In this document: one piece after another, positions 1-5,627 of the stretch
Layout: each line of letters starts with the position of its first letter
Numbering within the stretch: the first letter of the stretch is position 1
Assembly (NCBI GenBank): GCA_031278665.1
Contig: JAITKC010000328.1
Span: 1-7,966, forward strand
Source: Bifidobacteriaceae bacterium
GTDB lineage: Bacteria; Actinomycetota; Actinomycetes; Actinomycetales; WQXJ01
Direction: 5' to 3'
Length of the DNA: 7,966 bases
The notes under the pieces: model-generated
What the model saw: only the letters and a program-made list of their open reading frames with translations
Databases searched by the model: none
What the model was told of the DNA's origin: nothing
Translations under genes and position numbers: made by a program

Positions 1-165
1 CCCTGACCGCGTCCCGCACCGCGTCCCGGACCGCTTCCCGGATCGCTTCCCGGACCGCTTCCCGGCCGGCGCCGCGCCGGGCCGCCCGGGCGCCCCGCCC
101 GACCCGGCGGCGTCCGGGGCCGCCGACTCGCCCAAACCAGGATCCACAGTCTCTTCGTTATCCAT
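1..165 (-). CDS. Unidentified protein, N-terminal fragment cut by the window edge
   Basis: An open frame runs from an ATG at 165 to the left edge with no stop, giving 55 residues. A GAGG stretch six bases before the ATG is a good ribosome-binding site and supports this start. The first 20 residues are acidic and Ala/Pro-rich (MDNEETVDPGLGESAAPDAA). Then comes a Gly/Pro/Ala linker and, from about residue 35, a basic repeat of GKRS/GTRS tetrapeptides encoded by the 12-bp repeat at 5-64. An acidic start followed by a basic disordered tail is common ahead of a folded domain in actinobacterial nucleic-acid-binding proteins, but the domain is outside the window, so no function is assigned. Homologues of the neighbouring hydrolase often sit near uvrA in actinobacteria; nothing visible here confirms that. 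Confidence 0.6.
   Translation of the reverse strand, partial: MDNEETVDPGLGESAAPDAAGSGGAPGRPGAAPAGKRSGKRSGKRSGTRCGTRSG
5..64. repeat. Five tandem copies of a 12-bp repeat inside the partial gene
   Basis: The plus strand reads as five consecutive units of the form GACCGCTTCCCG, with copies differing at one to three positions (GACCGCGTCCCG, CACCGCGTCCCG, GACCGCTTCCCG, GATCGCTTCCCG, GACCGCTTCCCG). Twelve bases is four codons, so copy-number change keeps the frame of the minus-strand gene and alters only the length of its basic KRSG/TRSG linker. Slippage-driven length variation between strains is an inference. Confidence 0.85.
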
Positions 166-319
166 TCCCAACCTCATCCGGGGTAATCAACACACGACCA
201 ACCGCGCCAGCACACCGGCGAGCAGGTTCCGAACTCTCTAGAGCTGACATCGCGCTCGACAACGTTCTTCCCACACCTCCTCGCCGTTGAGCCATCGTGG
301 GCTGGTCATTTGCACTCAT
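158..319 (-). CDS. Possible leaderless upstream ORF of 53 residues
   Basis: An ATG at 319 lies 11 bases beyond the -10 hexamer of the minus-strand promoter at 330-358, so a transcript from it would begin within a few bases of this codon. The frame runs 53 codons (MSANDQPTMAQRRGGVGRTL...) and its TAA overlaps the first codons of the partial gene that starts at 165, an arrangement typical of translational coupling. Against it: the peptide resembles nothing I recognise, is rich in Ala/Arg/Ser as random GC-rich sequence would be, and has no ribosome-binding site, so it depends on leaderless initiation. Confidence 0.3.
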   Translation of the reverse strand: MSANDQPTMAQRRGGVGRTLSSAMSALESSEPARRCAGAVGRVLITPDEVGNG

Positions 320-329
320 TGCGGGAATT

Positions 330-358
330 AGGATAGCGGTCGCCCGACCCGCTGACAA
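330..358 (-). promoter_or_regulatory. Minus-strand sigma-70-type promoter for the partial gene
   Basis: Read on the minus strand, TTGTCA (358-353) is followed after exactly 17 bases by TATCCT (335-330). Each hexamer differs from the housekeeping consensus at one or two positions. The expected transcription start is near 322-324, giving either a leader of about 160 bases for the gene starting at 165 or a nearly leaderless message for the ORF starting at 319. Confidence 0.6.
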
Positions 359-528
359 TGGTCCAGAAGGCCCTACTGGGCTCAAAAGCGCGCCGTCGCC
401 GCAGGCCAGAGGCCCGGGCTCGAGGCGATGTCAGGTCCGCCTGGCGCTTGCCGGCGATCGCGCGGCCTCGTCGGTTCTATCCGGGGTTTGGACGAGGCGC
501 TGCCGGAAGAAGTTTGGGCGGTCGCCTT

Positions 529-548
529 ACCGGCTGGCCGGGGCCGGT
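529..548 (-). terminator. GC-rich hairpin after the metallo-hydrolase gene
   Basis: ACCGGC (529-534) and GCCGGT (543-548) form a perfect six-pair stem with an eight-base loop, starting about five bases beyond the stop of the hydrolase. There is no U tract, so this would be a terminator only of the tail-less kind proposed for GC-rich actinobacteria. Chance hairpins of this strength are common at this base composition. Confidence 0.3.
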
Positions 549-552
549 TCGC

Positions 553-1215
553 TCACCAGCCGCGCTCGCGCCATTCGTCCAGGTGGGGGCGCTCGGCGCC
601 AAGAGTGGTCGGCGCGCCGTGGCCGGGGTGCACGATGGCGTCGTCGGGGTACAAATCGAACACGCGCTCAGTCACATCGGCCATCAGGCGGTTGAAGCGG
701 CCCGGGTCGCGGTCGGTGTTGCCGACGCCGCCGGGGAACAGCGAGTCGCCGGTGAACAGATGGGCCGGCTGGCCGTCCTCTTGATAGGCCAGCGCGATTG
801 AGCCGGGCGTGTGGCCCCGCAAGCCGATCACCTTGAGGGTCAGACCGGGCACGCCGACGATGTCGCCGTGTTCCAGGCCGCGGGCGATCGAGATCCCGGT
901 CTGATTCTCAATGGCGGCGACGTCATCTTTGCCGGCCAGCGCCGCCGCGCCGGTGGCCTGGACCAACGGGGCCAAAGCCCGGATGTGGTCGCGATGGCTG
1001 TGGGTTGTGACGATCAAGCTGAGCCTGGGCGGGCCGGGCGCGTCCGAGGCCGCCAAACCAAGCAGCCGGCCGATCGCCACCGGGTCGTCGGCGGCGTCGA
1101 TCAGCAGTTGGTGTCCGGTGACGCTGGAGGTCAGCAGATAGACGTTGTTGTCCATGTCGGACACCGAGGCGACGCGGACGGTTAGGACGGGCGTGGCGGC
1201 GAGCAGCGCTTCCAT
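553..1215 (-). CDS. Metallo-beta-lactamase-fold hydrolase (glyoxalase II-like)
   Basis: A 220-residue, single-domain cytoplasmic enzyme with the complete di-metal site of the MBL superfamily: THSHRDH at 71-77 (H72, H74, D76, H77), GHTPGS at 134-139 (H135), TGDSLF at 155-160 (D157) and PGHG at 197-200 (H199). The fold starts with the strand region DNNVYLL near residue 22. The family includes hydroxyacylglutathione hydrolases; actinobacteria lack glutathione, so a mycothiol-type thioester or lactone substrate is more likely, but that is inference. The start ATG is the most upstream possible, because an in-frame TGA lies two codons before it. The nearest SD-like GAGG ends only one base before the ATG, too close for normal use, which suggests a leaderless or very short leader. 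The gene lies downstream of the ABC operon on the same strand, separated by a stem-loop, so probably independently transcribed. Confidence 0.93.
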   Translation of the reverse strand: MEALLAATPVLTVRVASVSDMDNNVYLLTSSVTGHQLLIDAADDPVAIGRLLGLAASDAPGPPRLSLIVTTHSHRDHIRALAPLVQATGAAALAGKDDVAAIENQTGISIARGLEHGDIVGVPGLTLKVIGLRGHTPGSIALAYQEDGQPAHLFTGDSLFPGGVGNTDRDPGRFNRLMADVTERVFDLYPDDAIVHPGHGAPTTLGAERPHLDEWRERGW

Positions 1216-1275
1216 ACCTCAGTCTTACCACGCCCGGCGGCAAGCCCCGGGTCCGGCCAGATGGTTCCGCGCGGG

Positions 1276-1324
1276 CCGGCTCCTGGCGGCGGCCAAGGAG
1301 ATGGGGACCGGGCCAGGAGGCCGG
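1276..1324 (-). terminator. Long stem-loop between the ABC permease gene and the hydrolase gene
   Basis: CCGGCTCCTGGC (1276-1287) pairs with GCCAGGAGGCCGG (1312-1324): twelve pairs with one bulged G. The 24-base loop includes GGCCAAGGAG, which can make a smaller competing hairpin with the first arm. It begins 14 bases after the permease stop and ends about 60 bases before the hydrolase start, the right place to end the ABC transcript. It lacks a U tract. Confidence 0.35.
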
Positions 1325-1337
1325 ACCGCGCGGAGGC

Positions 1338-2189
1338 TTAGGCGTCGCGCCGCTTGAAGGCGATGTAGGCGGGAACCAGCGCGACCACCGCCCAGGCGGC
1401 CAGGCAGGCGGCGCCGCCCCAGTAGCCGCCCAGCGCCAGGCCGGCGCCGTGCTGGCTCGGCACCGACGTCGTCATCAGCGCGCCGGCCTGCATCGGCGTG
1501 ATCTCGAGGATGAACCTGACCACTTCGTTGCCGGCGCCCAGCGCCAGGATCATCGGGGCCACGAACATCAAGGCGATTCCGGCGGCGATGGCGCCGGCGC
1601 TCGACCTCAGGACGAAGCCCAGCCCAACCCCGATCAGGGCGGTCACCACCAGATAGTAAATCCCGCCGCCGGCCAGCGCCGAGGCGTGGGCCCCCAGGCC
1701 GTTGTCTTGTCCGGCGCCCTGGAGCAGGGCGACGATGCCGCCCACAGTCGCCCCCAGGGCCACGGCGGCGACCACGCCGGCGAAGACGGCGGCGATTATC
1801 ACCTTGGCGGCGAAGACCCAGGTCCGCCGGGGCGCGGCGACAAGTGTCGAGCGGATCGACCCGGAGCCGTATTCGGTGGTGACGATCAGCGCGCCGAGCA
1901 CCACGGCGACGATCTGGCCAAGGATTGTCAAACCGTTGTTGGCCAGTAGGACCGTGAAATCGTCCGCCCCCTGGGGGCCGGCCACGCCTTCGCGCCGGTC
2001 CATCATGGCGCCGGCGATCGGCACGCCGAAGCCGACGCTGAACACGATCAACAAGATGGCGCACCACCAGGTCGAACGCAGTGATCGAAGTTTGACCCAC
2101 TCGGATTTGACGAGACCGGCGAAAGTCAGCCCGCGGCCTCGCGCGGTTTGATATCGGCGGACGGTCGCCGGCATTGCGGCTGCGGTCAT
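1338..2189 (-). CDS. ABC-2 type transporter permease
   Basis: A 283-residue integral membrane protein, the channel-forming partner of the ATPase encoded just upstream. A basic cytoplasmic N-terminus (through about residue 39, including SEWVKLRSLRSTWW) leads into six predicted membrane segments near 41-62, 80-104, 123-155, 172-193, 197-219 and 252-275, ending in a short basic tail (FKRRDA). Between the second and third segments is TTEYGSGSIRSTLVAAPRR (104-122), the cytoplasmic segment conserved in bacterial ABC-2 permeases of the bacitracin-exporter/drug-efflux type. Its ATG overlaps the ATPase stop as ATGA (2186-2189), which implies coupled translation and equal subunit production. The substrate cannot be read from the sequence; homologues export antibiotics, peptides or lipids. 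Length and architecture are normal, with no sign of damage. Confidence 0.93.
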   Translation of the reverse strand: MTAAAMPATVRRYQTARGRGLTFAGLVKSEWVKLRSLRSTWWCAILLIVFSVGFGVPIAGAMMDRREGVAGPQGADDFTVLLANNGLTILGQIVAVVLGALIVTTEYGSGSIRSTLVAAPRRTWVFAAKVIIAAVFAGVVAAVALGATVGGIVALLQGAGQDNGLGAHASALAGGGIYYLVVTALIGVGLGFVLRSSAGAIAAGIALMFVAPMILALGAGNEVVRFILEITPMQAGALMTTSVPSQHGAGLALGGYWGGAACLAAWAVVALVPAYIAFKRRDA

Positions 2190-3115
2190 TTGGCTGCTCC
2201 TTGATGGGTCGGAACGGCTGAGCGGTATTCGACAGCCGTGTCGGTCAGTTTCAGATAGGCCTCCTCCAACGAGACCGTGACAGGCGTCAGCCCGTAGACA
2301 ATCCAGCCTCGCTGCGCCGCCGCCTGGCCGACGGCCTCCACCGACAGGCCCCTGATCAGCAGCGACTCCGGCCCCTCGGCTGTGACGACGACATCGGGCG
2401 AGGCCAGCGCGGCGGCGATTTGGCCGGCCTGGGGCGAGCGCAGGCGGGTCGCCAGCCCGCCTGAGGCGGCCAGCAGATCGCTGACCGAACAGGCCGCGAT
2501 CAACCGGCCCCGGCCAATCACGATCAGCCGGTCGGCGGTCATCGCCATCTCCGCCATCAGATGCGAAGAGATCAGCACCGCGCGGCCCTCGGCCGCCAGG
2601 GCCTTGGCCAATTGCCTCACCCAGGCCACCCCCTCCGGGTCCAGGCCGTTGACCGGCTCGTCCAGGATCACGTTGGCGGGGTCGCCGAGTAAGGCGGCGG
2701 CGATCCCGAGCCGCTGGCCCATACCGAGCGAGTAAGTCTTGACGCGCTTGTCAATCACCGCCTCGAGACCGGTCATCGCGATGACCTGGTCGACCCGCCG
2801 ACGGCCGATTCCGTGGGTGGCGGCCAATCCGGCCAGGTGGGCCCGGCCGGACCGGCTTGGGTTGGCGGATTTGGCGTCTAATAGGGCGCCGACTTCGCTG
2901 AGCGGCGCCCCGGCCTGGGTGAAAGGCCGGCCGTCGACCAGCGCCTGGCCGGCGGTCGGCCGGTCGAGTCCGACAATCATCCGCATGGTTGTGGACTTGC
3001 CGGCGCCGTTCGGTCCCAAGAACCCGGTAACCCAGCCGGGTTCGACCGTGAAGCTCAAATGATCGACGGCCAGCTTTTGGCCGAACCGTTTGGTCAATTG
3101 CTCGACCTGAATCAT
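2186..3115 (-). CDS. ABC transporter ATP-binding protein (BcrA/CcmA-like)
   Basis: A 309-residue cytoplasmic ATPase that powers the adjacent permease. All nucleotide-binding motifs are present: Walker A GPNGAGKST at 34-42, a signature YSLGMGQR at 128-135 (the degenerate form usual in this subfamily in place of LSGGQ), Walker B VILDEP at 149-154 with catalytic E153, D-loop NGLDP at 156-160 and the switch histidine in SSHL (H185). In the Q-loop region the stretch GALLDAKSANPSRSGRAHL replaces the usual glutamine motif, as in many actinobacterial drug-export ATPases. The C-terminal roughly 90 residues form the small accessory domain of the BcrA type. The start has AAGGG five to seven bases upstream. 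It is the first gene of a two-gene operon. Drug, bacteriocin or lipid export is inferred from the family only. Confidence 0.97.
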   Translation of the reverse strand: MIQVEQLTKRFGQKLAVDHLSFTVEPGWVTGFLGPNGAGKSTTMRMIVGLDRPTAGQALVDGRPFTQAGAPLSEVGALLDAKSANPSRSGRAHLAGLAATHGIGRRRVDQVIAMTGLEAVIDKRVKTYSLGMGQRLGIAAALLGDPANVILDEPVNGLDPEGVAWVRQLAKALAAEGRAVLISSHLMAEMAMTADRLIVIGRGRLIAACSVSDLLAASGGLATRLRSPQAGQIAAALASPDVVVTAEGPESLLIRGLSVEAVGQAAAQRGWIVYGLTPVTVSLEEAYLKLTDTAVEYRSAVPTHQGAAK

Positions 3116-3146
3116 GGTTTCCCTTTCGCTTTACCTCTAACTGCCT

Positions 3147-3163
3147 CAAACACATTACGTTTG
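3147..3163 (-). promoter_or_regulatory. Inverted repeat overlapping the probable -10 of the ABC operon
   Basis: CAAAC (3147-3151) and GTTTG (3159-3163) flank a seven-base spacer, centred 40 bases upstream of the ATPase start, in the only AT-rich part of this intergenic gap. Read on the minus strand the spacer contains TAATGT, a plausible -10 element, with no good -35. A repressor dimer here would block the promoter directly; many exporter operons of this type are controlled by a TetR, GntR or MarR regulator, but none is encoded in the window. Confidence 0.35.
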
Positions 3164-3222
3164 GCGAGGTCAGCGCGGCAGCGGCGAAAGGATGAATCTC
3201 AGGGACGGGCGGGTCGGCCGAA

Positions 3223-3241
3223 CGGCTGGGGCTCTCAGCCG
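3223..3241 (-). terminator. Hairpin after the ATP-grasp gene
   Basis: CGGCTG (3223-3228) and CAGCCG (3236-3241) make a perfect six-pair stem with a seven-base loop, 19 bases beyond the ATP-grasp stop and upstream of the ABC operon promoter region. No U tract follows. Its position suits a terminator separating the two units, but the call rests on position and pairing only. Confidence 0.3.
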
Positions 3242-3259
3242 AAAGTATGACGGCGTTTA

Positions 3260-4174
3260 CTAGACCGGCGTGAGCCGGCCGGCGATCGCCCGGCAGACCA
3301 GTTCGATGCCGCCGGCGGCCAGTTCTGGGAACAGCGACGGCTCGGTCAGCTCCAGTTCCAACAGCACCGGCTGGCCGTCGTCGCCTTGGACCAGATCGGC
3401 CCGGGCGTATAAGAACGGCCGCAGCGGGTCGCCCAAGGCGGCCATGGCCGCCGCGATCGCCGCCTCGGCCACGCGCAATTCGGCCTCGGCCGGCTGGTGG
3501 CCGCCTTGGAGGGTTTCGTGCTGGTAGAGCCGCCCGCCCGCGACCGGGCCGGTCAGCATCGCGTCCTTGCGCACGGCGTAGGCGTAACGCCCGTCCAGGA
3601 ACACCATCGACGTCTCGCCTTTGGTGTCGACCGACGGCAGATAACGCTGAAGCATCACCGACTGGCCGGCGTCGAGCAATTTCAAGGCGTGGGCGATGGC
3701 CTGCCCGCGGGCATAAGAGTCGTTGGCGGTGTAGCGTCCGGCCCCGATCGAGCCGGCGGCGACGGCCGGCTTCAACACGAAGTCCCCCAGCGCCGGCATG
3801 CGGGTGTGCAGGCCGCGGGCGCGCAGCCGGCGTTCGGGCTCCAACCAGGTGGTCGCCACCACCGGCACGCCGCGGCGCTCGAGGTCCGCCAAATAGTGTT
3901 TGTCGGTGTTCCACTCCAACACCGCCGCCGGGTTGGCGAGCCTCGGAACGGACCGCGCCCAAGCCAAGAACTCATCCCGCCGGGGGGCGTAATCCCAGGT
4001 CGAACGGACAATCGAAAGGTCGTAGCGGTCCCAGTCGACGGCCGGGTCGTCCCACACGGCCGCCTCGGCGACAATTCCCATCGACGCCAAACGGGGCGCC
4101 AAGACGGCATCGTAGGCGTCCAGGCGGGCGAACTCACGGCAGGTGACCAAAGCGATTTGAGCCGGCTCAGACAA
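3260..4174 (-). CDS. ATP-grasp domain protein (DcsG/RimK-like ligase)
   Basis: A 304-residue soluble protein with the layout of ATP-grasp carboxylate-amine ligases. A Rossmann-like N-terminal part carries SIVRSTWDY (54-62), typical of the group that includes the cycloserine-forming enzyme DcsG. A central part has NTDKHYLADLERRGVPVVAT (89-108), with K92 a probable nucleotide contact, and FVLKPAVAAGSIGAGR (132-147), with K135 the usual ATP-binding lysine. The C-terminal part has MLQRYLP (174-180), KGETSM (185-190), ARADLV (257-262) and LLELELTEPSLF (271-282), supplying the acidic Mg ligands D260, E273 and E275. Such enzymes join a carboxylate to an amine through an acyl phosphate; the substrates here are unknown. 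The start is TTG: AGGAGG lies seven bases before it and an in-frame TGA lies just upstream, so no ATG or GTG alternative exists. The gene is divergent from the flavoprotein gene. Confidence 0.9.
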   Translation of the reverse strand: MSEPAQIALVTCREFARLDAYDAVLAPRLASMGIVAEAAVWDDPAVDWDRYDLSIVRSTWDYAPRRDEFLAWARSVPRLANPAAVLEWNTDKHYLADLERRGVPVVATTWLEPERRLRARGLHTRMPALGDFVLKPAVAAGSIGAGRYTANDSYARGQAIAHALKLLDAGQSVMLQRYLPSVDTKGETSMVFLDGRYAYAVRKDAMLTGPVAGGRLYQHETLQGGHQPAEAELRVAEAAIAAAMAALGDPLRPFLYARADLVQGDDGQPVLLELELTEPSLFPELAAGGIELVCRAIAGRLTPV

Positions 4175-4212
4175 TCGGGCTCCTCCTCAACGTCCCAGGT
4201 GCGGTGGCGGTC

Positions 4213-4230
4213 TTGGCGTTCGACCGCCAA
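4213..4230. promoter_or_regulatory. 18-bp near-perfect palindrome, candidate operator
   Basis: TTGGCGTTCGACCGCCAA matches its own reverse complement at 16 of 18 positions. It lies between two divergent genes, 39 bases upstream of the ATP-grasp start and 12 bases before the -35 of the plus-strand promoter. A weak minus-strand -10 (TATGCT, 4238-4233) abuts it, so the palindrome would cover the transcription start of the ATP-grasp gene. Size and symmetry fit a dimeric repressor of TetR or similar type. It does not match the actinobacterial LexA box. Confidence 0.45.
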
Positions 4231-4242
4231 CCAGCATACGCA

Positions 4243-4271
4243 TTGACACGGCGCCGATCACGACCTACTGT
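4243..4271 (+). promoter_or_regulatory. Strong plus-strand promoter for the flavoprotein gene
   Basis: TTGACA (4243-4248), a perfect -35, is followed after exactly 17 bases by TACTGT (4266-4271), which keeps the essential T, A and final T of the -10. The expected start is near 4278, leaving a leader of about 160 bases before the GTG at 4437. This is the best promoter match in the window. Confidence 0.65.
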
Positions 4272-4277
4272 CAGACC

Positions 4278-4436
4278 AAGGAGTGCGCCTCGCTCCAATC
4301 GGCCGGATGTCTCAACCGTCGCCTCCCCAGGGCTTCGTTTCTGACCGCCACGTGGTACGGAAGACCGCCGGGCCAGCCAAGTCCGTTGGCTGTGGCCCCC
4401 GCGCAGCTTAGAACCACCCAAAGGCGGTGAGCCCTG
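4278..4436 (+). ncRNA. Structured mRNA leader that can sequester the ribosome-binding site
   Basis: Downstream of the strong promoter several helices can form. A 5' hairpin pairs GGAGTG (4280-4285) with CGCTCC (4291-4296). A nested set closes over the start: CCAGGGCT (4327-4334) with AGCCCTGG (4430-4437), ACCGCC (4344-4349) with GGCGGT (4423-4428), and GTGGT (4352-4356) with ACCAC (4413-4417). Inside these is a hairpin, GGGCCAGCCAA (4370-4380) with TTGGCTGTGGCCC (4386-4398), bulged by GT. The second and first helices bury the SD-like AAAGGCGGTG (4420-4429) and the first base of the start codon. A second ACCGCC at 4364-4369 and CGCCT at 4320-4324 could compete for the same SD. I recognise no known riboswitch core. 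Regulation by this fold is inference; pairing is seen. Confidence 0.4.
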
Positions 4437-5606
4437 GTGAATAACGCCACCATTCGACGACGCATCTACCTCGGCTCGGAGTTGGTCGGCTCAGTCGACC
4501 GGTTTCCCTGCTCGATCGAATTCGAGGACGATGACGACGAACGGCCCGTCTCGGCGTCCGACCTCGGATCGGCGGCGCGCCTGGCCCGCACCGCCCAGCG
4601 CGGCGTGTTGGACTACATCTGCGTCGATGACACCTTGGCCGGCAACCCGCCGTTTTCCGGCCGCCGCCGGCGCGGCCTCGACGCCGTCCGCCTGGCCACC
4701 CGTTTGGCCGGCGCGACCGAGGGAATCAACCTGATCCCGGCCGTGCGGTCGAGCCGGGTCGAGCCGTCTTCCCTGCTCGAGGCCCTGGTCGGCCTTGAGA
4801 TCGCGTCTGAGGGCCGCCACGGCTGGGAATTGGAGCTGGCCGACCACCCCTCCCCGATGGCCCATTCGGCCGAGTTGCTGAGCGCCGTGGTCCACGACAC
4901 CTGGTCGAATGACGAGCCTAGAACCAGGCTCGCCGCTGCGGCCCGGGCGGCCCGCCGTCAGCGCCTGGCGGCCGTCGGGTCGGCCGACGGCGCCTCCGGG
5001 TCGGCCCGGTCCGGGTCCGGCCCGCCCAGGTCCGCGTCCGGTTCGCTTGGCGCCGGCGCCTCGCCTCGACGCCGCCCGATTATGGTCATCCGGGCCGACG
5101 ATCCGCAGGCCGCCGCTTTGGCCGCCGGCCGGGCCGACGTCGCCCGGATCAACGCCGCCTCGTTGGACGATGCCGCCGCCAAACGCGCCGATCTCCAGGC
5201 CGCCGCCGCCGGGGCCGGGCGGGCGCCCGAGGCGATCAAGGTCCTGGTCGACTTGACTGTGACCCTGGCCGACGAGCCATCCCACGCCGAGGCCCGCAAG
5301 GATTTGGCGGAGGCGATCATCGGCCGCCGGCTGGGCGGCGATCACGTCCGCTATGTCGGCACGCCGGCCGGCCTAGCCGAACACTGTGTCGAGTGGACCG
5401 GCCGGGGCGCCTGCGACGGCTTCACCTTCCTGCCGACCTCGTTGCCGGTCGATCTGATCATGGTGGTCGACTGCGTGACCCCGGCGCTGGCCGCCGCCAG
5501 CCACTTCCCGGCCGCCTACGGACGCGGCGCCCGCCACTCGTCCGCCCCCCGGGCCGTCCCGGCCCCGCGCCGCCGCCTTGCCGCGCCGGTCGGCGCCGCC
5601 CCCTGA
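4437..5606 (+). CDS. Luciferase-like flavin-dependent monooxygenase homologue, divergent
   Basis: A 389-residue protein with the recognisable skeleton of the LLM (luciferase-like monooxygenase) family, which uses reduced FMN or F420. LARTAQRGVLDYICVDDTL (49-67), TEGINLIPAVRSSRVEPSSLL (94-114) and the 118-135 stretch match the first barrel strands. RPIMVIRADDPQAAALAAGR (213-232) matches the late strand, and YVGTPAGLAEHCVEW (306-320) with CDGFTFLPTSLP (326-337) is the usual C-terminal signature. Oddities: the middle of the barrel is short, 160-212 is replaced by a Ser/Gly/Ala/Arg linker of simple sequence, and 360-389 is a Pro/Arg/Ala tail. The start is GTG with an SD-like AAAGGCGGTG; an in-frame TGA two codons upstream excludes a longer form. 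Substrate unknown. Activity is uncertain because the flavin-binding middle is reduced. Confidence 0.75.
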   Translation: MNNATIRRRIYLGSELVGSVDRFPCSIEFEDDDDERPVSASDLGSAARLARTAQRGVLDYICVDDTLAGNPPFSGRRRRGLDAVRLATRLAGATEGINLIPAVRSSRVEPSSLLEALVGLEIASEGRHGWELELADHPSPMAHSAELLSAVVHDTWSNDEPRTRLAAAARAARRQRLAAVGSADGASGSARSGSGPPRSASGSLGAGASPRRRPIMVIRADDPQAAALAAGRADVARINAASLDDAAAKRADLQAAAAGAGRAPEAIKVLVDLTVTLADEPSHAEARKDLAEAIIGRRLGGDHVRYVGTPAGLAEHCVEWTGRGACDGFTFLPTSLPVDLIMVVDCVTPALAAASHFPAAYGRGARHSSAPRAVPAPRRRLAAPVGAAP

Positions 5607-5627
5607 CCGGCCGGGCGCGGCGGTCAG
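5603..5627. terminator. Hairpin holding both convergent stop codons
   Basis: CTGACCG (5603-5609) pairs with CGGTCAG (5621-5627), and inside it CCG (5611-5613) pairs with CGG (5618-5620) around a GGCG loop, with a single bulged G at 5610. Each outer arm contains the TGA of one gene: the flavoprotein stop at 5604-5606 and, on the minus strand, the cimA stop at 5626-5624. The genes are convergent with 17 bases between them, so the palindrome can fold in both transcripts and may end both. It has no U tract. Confidence 0.45.

Larger units (their letters stand above)
166..552. other. Intergenic region between the hydrolase gene and the partial gene
   Basis: About 390 bases lie between the stop of the metallo-hydrolase and the start of the partial gene. 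Part 166-358 is noticeably less GC-rich than its surroundings and carries the minus-strand promoter and the possible upstream ORF. A small palindrome, CTCTAGAG, sits at 235-242. Part 359-528 shows no convincing gene, repeat or RNA; the frames open across it are GC-rich shadows. A GC-rich hairpin lies at 529-548. Confidence 0.6.

Noticed and set aside
255..275. LexA/SOS box in the region upstream of the partial gene
   Set aside because: CGACAACGTTCT resembles half-sites, but the spacing of the two arms does not fit the CGAAC-N4-GTTCG pattern.
2751..3962. Minus-strand frame of 403 codons spanning the ATP-grasp and ATPase genes
   Set aside because: It overlaps two genes with complete conserved motifs in another frame and is Arg/Gly/Pro-rich, as expected for a shadow.
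4352..4360. GTGGTACGG in the flavoprotein leader as a T-box core
   Set aside because: Only part of the AGGGTGGNACCGCG element is present, it is not followed by the matching antiterminator arm, and there is no recognisable stem I with specifier loop.
4283..4411. Upstream ORF (GTG, 42 codons) in the flavoprotein leader
   Set aside because: The GTG overlaps its only SD-like sequence, the peptide has no codon run suggesting attenuation, and the structured-RNA reading explains the region better.
4491..5345. Minus-strand frame of 284 codons antisense to the flavoprotein gene
   Set aside because: Gly/Arg/Gln-rich shadow with no family features; the plus-strand frame has LLM signatures, an SD and a promoter.
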